NCBI GenBank assembly: GCA_010909725.1
Contig: JAACMV010000018.1
Span: 62,001 to 126,000, forward strand
DNA from: Picochlorum sp. 'celeri'
Taxonomy: Eukaryota > Chlorophyta > Trebouxiophyceae
Direction of reading: 5' to 3'
DNA length: 64,000 nt
In this document: piece after piece, positions 62,906-64,000 of the stretch
Numbering within the stretch: the first letter of the stretch is position 1
Layout of the letters: every line of letters begins with the position of its first letter
The notes under the pieces: model-generated
What the model was told of the DNA's origin: nothing
The model's database searches: none
Seen by the model: the letters and a program-made list of their open reading frames with translations, nothing else
Program-made: the position numbers and the translations under genes

Positions 62906-64000
62906 TCATTCAATATCCAATTCACTGTCATATCGCAGGCCTCCGTTTGCTATGTGAGGGTCCTGTATACGATGATCTGTAGAAGGCGCATGCTTCTTCT
63001 TTACTTGCTGTAGCTGTTGCAGCAACTTTCTATTCTCTGCTGTTGATGAAGCCTGTTCATGTGTTGCGAGCCCATTGCTGAACACATACTGATAGGCAGC
63101 ACTGTTATACATCCGAAGGATCTTTTTCTTGAATATATCAGCCCCGAAAAGAGGTTCCAGTATTGGAAGAGCGTCATTTTTGATTGCATAATATGTCTGA
63201 ATGCACCGCTCTGGGATTTTGTTGAGACGTTCATATTCCTTTCCCAGTCCAATGCAGCAGATGGGGCATGTAAAGCTGAAGTCGTCTGGCAATGGCAGTT
63301 CTCCGGTGGAAGATTTCTGTGGTTTTGGGGTTTTCAAGCCTACACATTCAAAGTGGTACCATTCCTGGCATTTCTCACATTCAATCAGGATTGAGTTCTC
63401 ATCCGAGATCTCTCTGCACAAGCAGTACGGCACCGAGTACTCCCTTAAGATTACAATCTCATCGTGCAGTGGTATAGGCAGGCTTTTACCACTGCGAATG
63501 AGATCATTTACTCGGCTCTGGATGGAGTAGAACCTGGGATTGTTGCAATCTCGAGCTTCTTTAATCTCCTTTATTGCTGAATCAGCAAGTGCCTTCCATT
63601 GCACCGCTTCATCCCAGGCTGTTTTGATCAAATTTACTACTGGATCTTTTGTTGAGATGCCAATAACGCGGCTTGACTCATATATGCCTCTGAGTGTTTC
63701 AATGGATGGTTTTCGGGGTTCATCTGATGCGCTCGGGTTTTGGGCCTGTTTCATGAATGCATGTGCATTTGCCCTCCATTTAGTGACCCTGAGAACTTGC
63801 AGGAATATTTCCGCAAATTTGAAGCCATCAATTTCTATTGCTAGTGCTGATTTGATCAACTGACGGAATACTGACTCTGAGAACCCCGAGTCATTGGCAC
63901 TTGAACTCAGTGTCTCCCTCTGTCTCTGGGCAATGGCAATGGCATGATTGCTCCAATCATCAAACTTTTGCAACGTTCTCCTCACACTGATTTCAATGTC
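62906..64000 (-). CDS. KDM5/PLU-1-like PHD protein, C-terminal part (5' end outside window)
   Basis: The frame is open to the right edge; 364 residues are visible, ending at 62906. The first about 160 residues are helical and match the style of the PLU-1 region of JARID1/KDM5 demethylases (helical segments with WSNHA..., VLRVTKWRANAHAFM, AWDEAVQWKALADSAI). A PHD finger follows (YCLCREISDENSILIECEKCQEWYH in parts, FECVGL, then CPICC). The JmjC, ARID and other domains would lie beyond base 64000. A PHD-only regulator with a PLU-1 region is the alternative. Confidence 0.7.
   Translation of the reverse strand, partial: DIEISVRRTLQKFDDWSNHAIAIAQRQRETLSSSANDSGFSESVFRQLIKSALAIEIDGFKFAEIFLQVLRVTKWRANAHAFMKQAQNPSASDEPRKPSIETLRGIYESSRVIGISTKDPVVNLIKTAWDEAVQWKALADSAIKEIKEARDCNNPRFYSIQSRVNDLIRSGKSLPIPLHDEIVILREYSVPYCLCREISDENSILIECEKCQEWYHFECVGLKTPKPQKSSTGELPLPDDFSFTCPICCIGLGKEYERLNKIPERCIQTYYAIKNDALPILEPLFGADIFKKKILRMYNSAAYQYVFSNGLATHEQASSTAENRKLLQQLQQVKKKHAPSTDHRIQDPHIANGGLRYDSELDIE

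Overview
The window is nuclear DNA of a compact eukaryotic genome. Protein genes are dense on both strands, carry zero to six short GT-AG introns (mostly about 60-130 bp, usually near the 5' end), and encode eukaryote-only machinery: SF3B1, Rpt1, Aurora kinase, CDC26, eIF1A, eL36, RPC5 and a DENN protein. Plastid-type genes lie among them: a PsbP-family protein with a twin-arginine lumenal signal, UMP kinase PyrH, plastid-type bL28, PrmA, RpiA with a leader, and a plant-like LETM1-related protein. The host is therefore most likely a photosynthetic, probably unicellular alga. A nuclear plastid-type bL28 leans towards a green-type plastid, because red-type plastid genomes usually keep rpl28, but I cannot name the lineage.

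Layout. 1-4416: the 3' part of ZNF598/HEL2, an unrecognised tail-anchored-like protein and a Golgi-type glycosyltransferase-like protein. 4681-11466: an apparently intact DNA transposon of the CACTA superfamily, Plavaka-like. It has about 66-bp imperfect terminal inverted repeats, a seven-exon transposase of about 1035 aa (+), a divergently transcribed six-exon companion gene of about 439 aa (-), and a palindrome-rich shared promoter. 11722-31511: CDC26, a CYTH enzyme, LETM1-like, a seven-TM protein, PrmA, a Rad6-type E2, PsbP-like, thioredoxin reductase, TFIP11, a secreted duplicated-domain protein with decayed tail copies downstream, a cyclic nucleotide phosphodiesterase, RpiA, eL36 and a MATH protein. 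32872-41917: Aurora kinase, two paralogous SANT/winged-helix-like regulators flanking a GH18 chitinase with two peritrophin-like chitin-binding modules, and eIF1A. 42362-43668: a second mobile element, 1.3 kb, with perfect 24-bp inverted repeats and TA duplications (Tc1/mariner type). 43884-64000: mitochondrial uS5, a RanBPM/GID subunit, RPC5, bL28, a ValRS with an N-terminal GST-like domain, a DENN protein, a small Cys/His protein, SF3B1, PyrH, Rpt1 and the 3' part of a KDM5-like PHD protein.

The host genes are unlinked housekeeping functions rather than a cluster. Convergent pairs are packed extremely tightly, with stop codons 1 to 25 bp apart in five cases. The strongest candidate for an undescribed system is the two-gene transposon at 4681-11466, whose companion protein I cannot assign to a family. 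All splice models were read by eye from splice consensus and frame continuity, with no transcript evidence.
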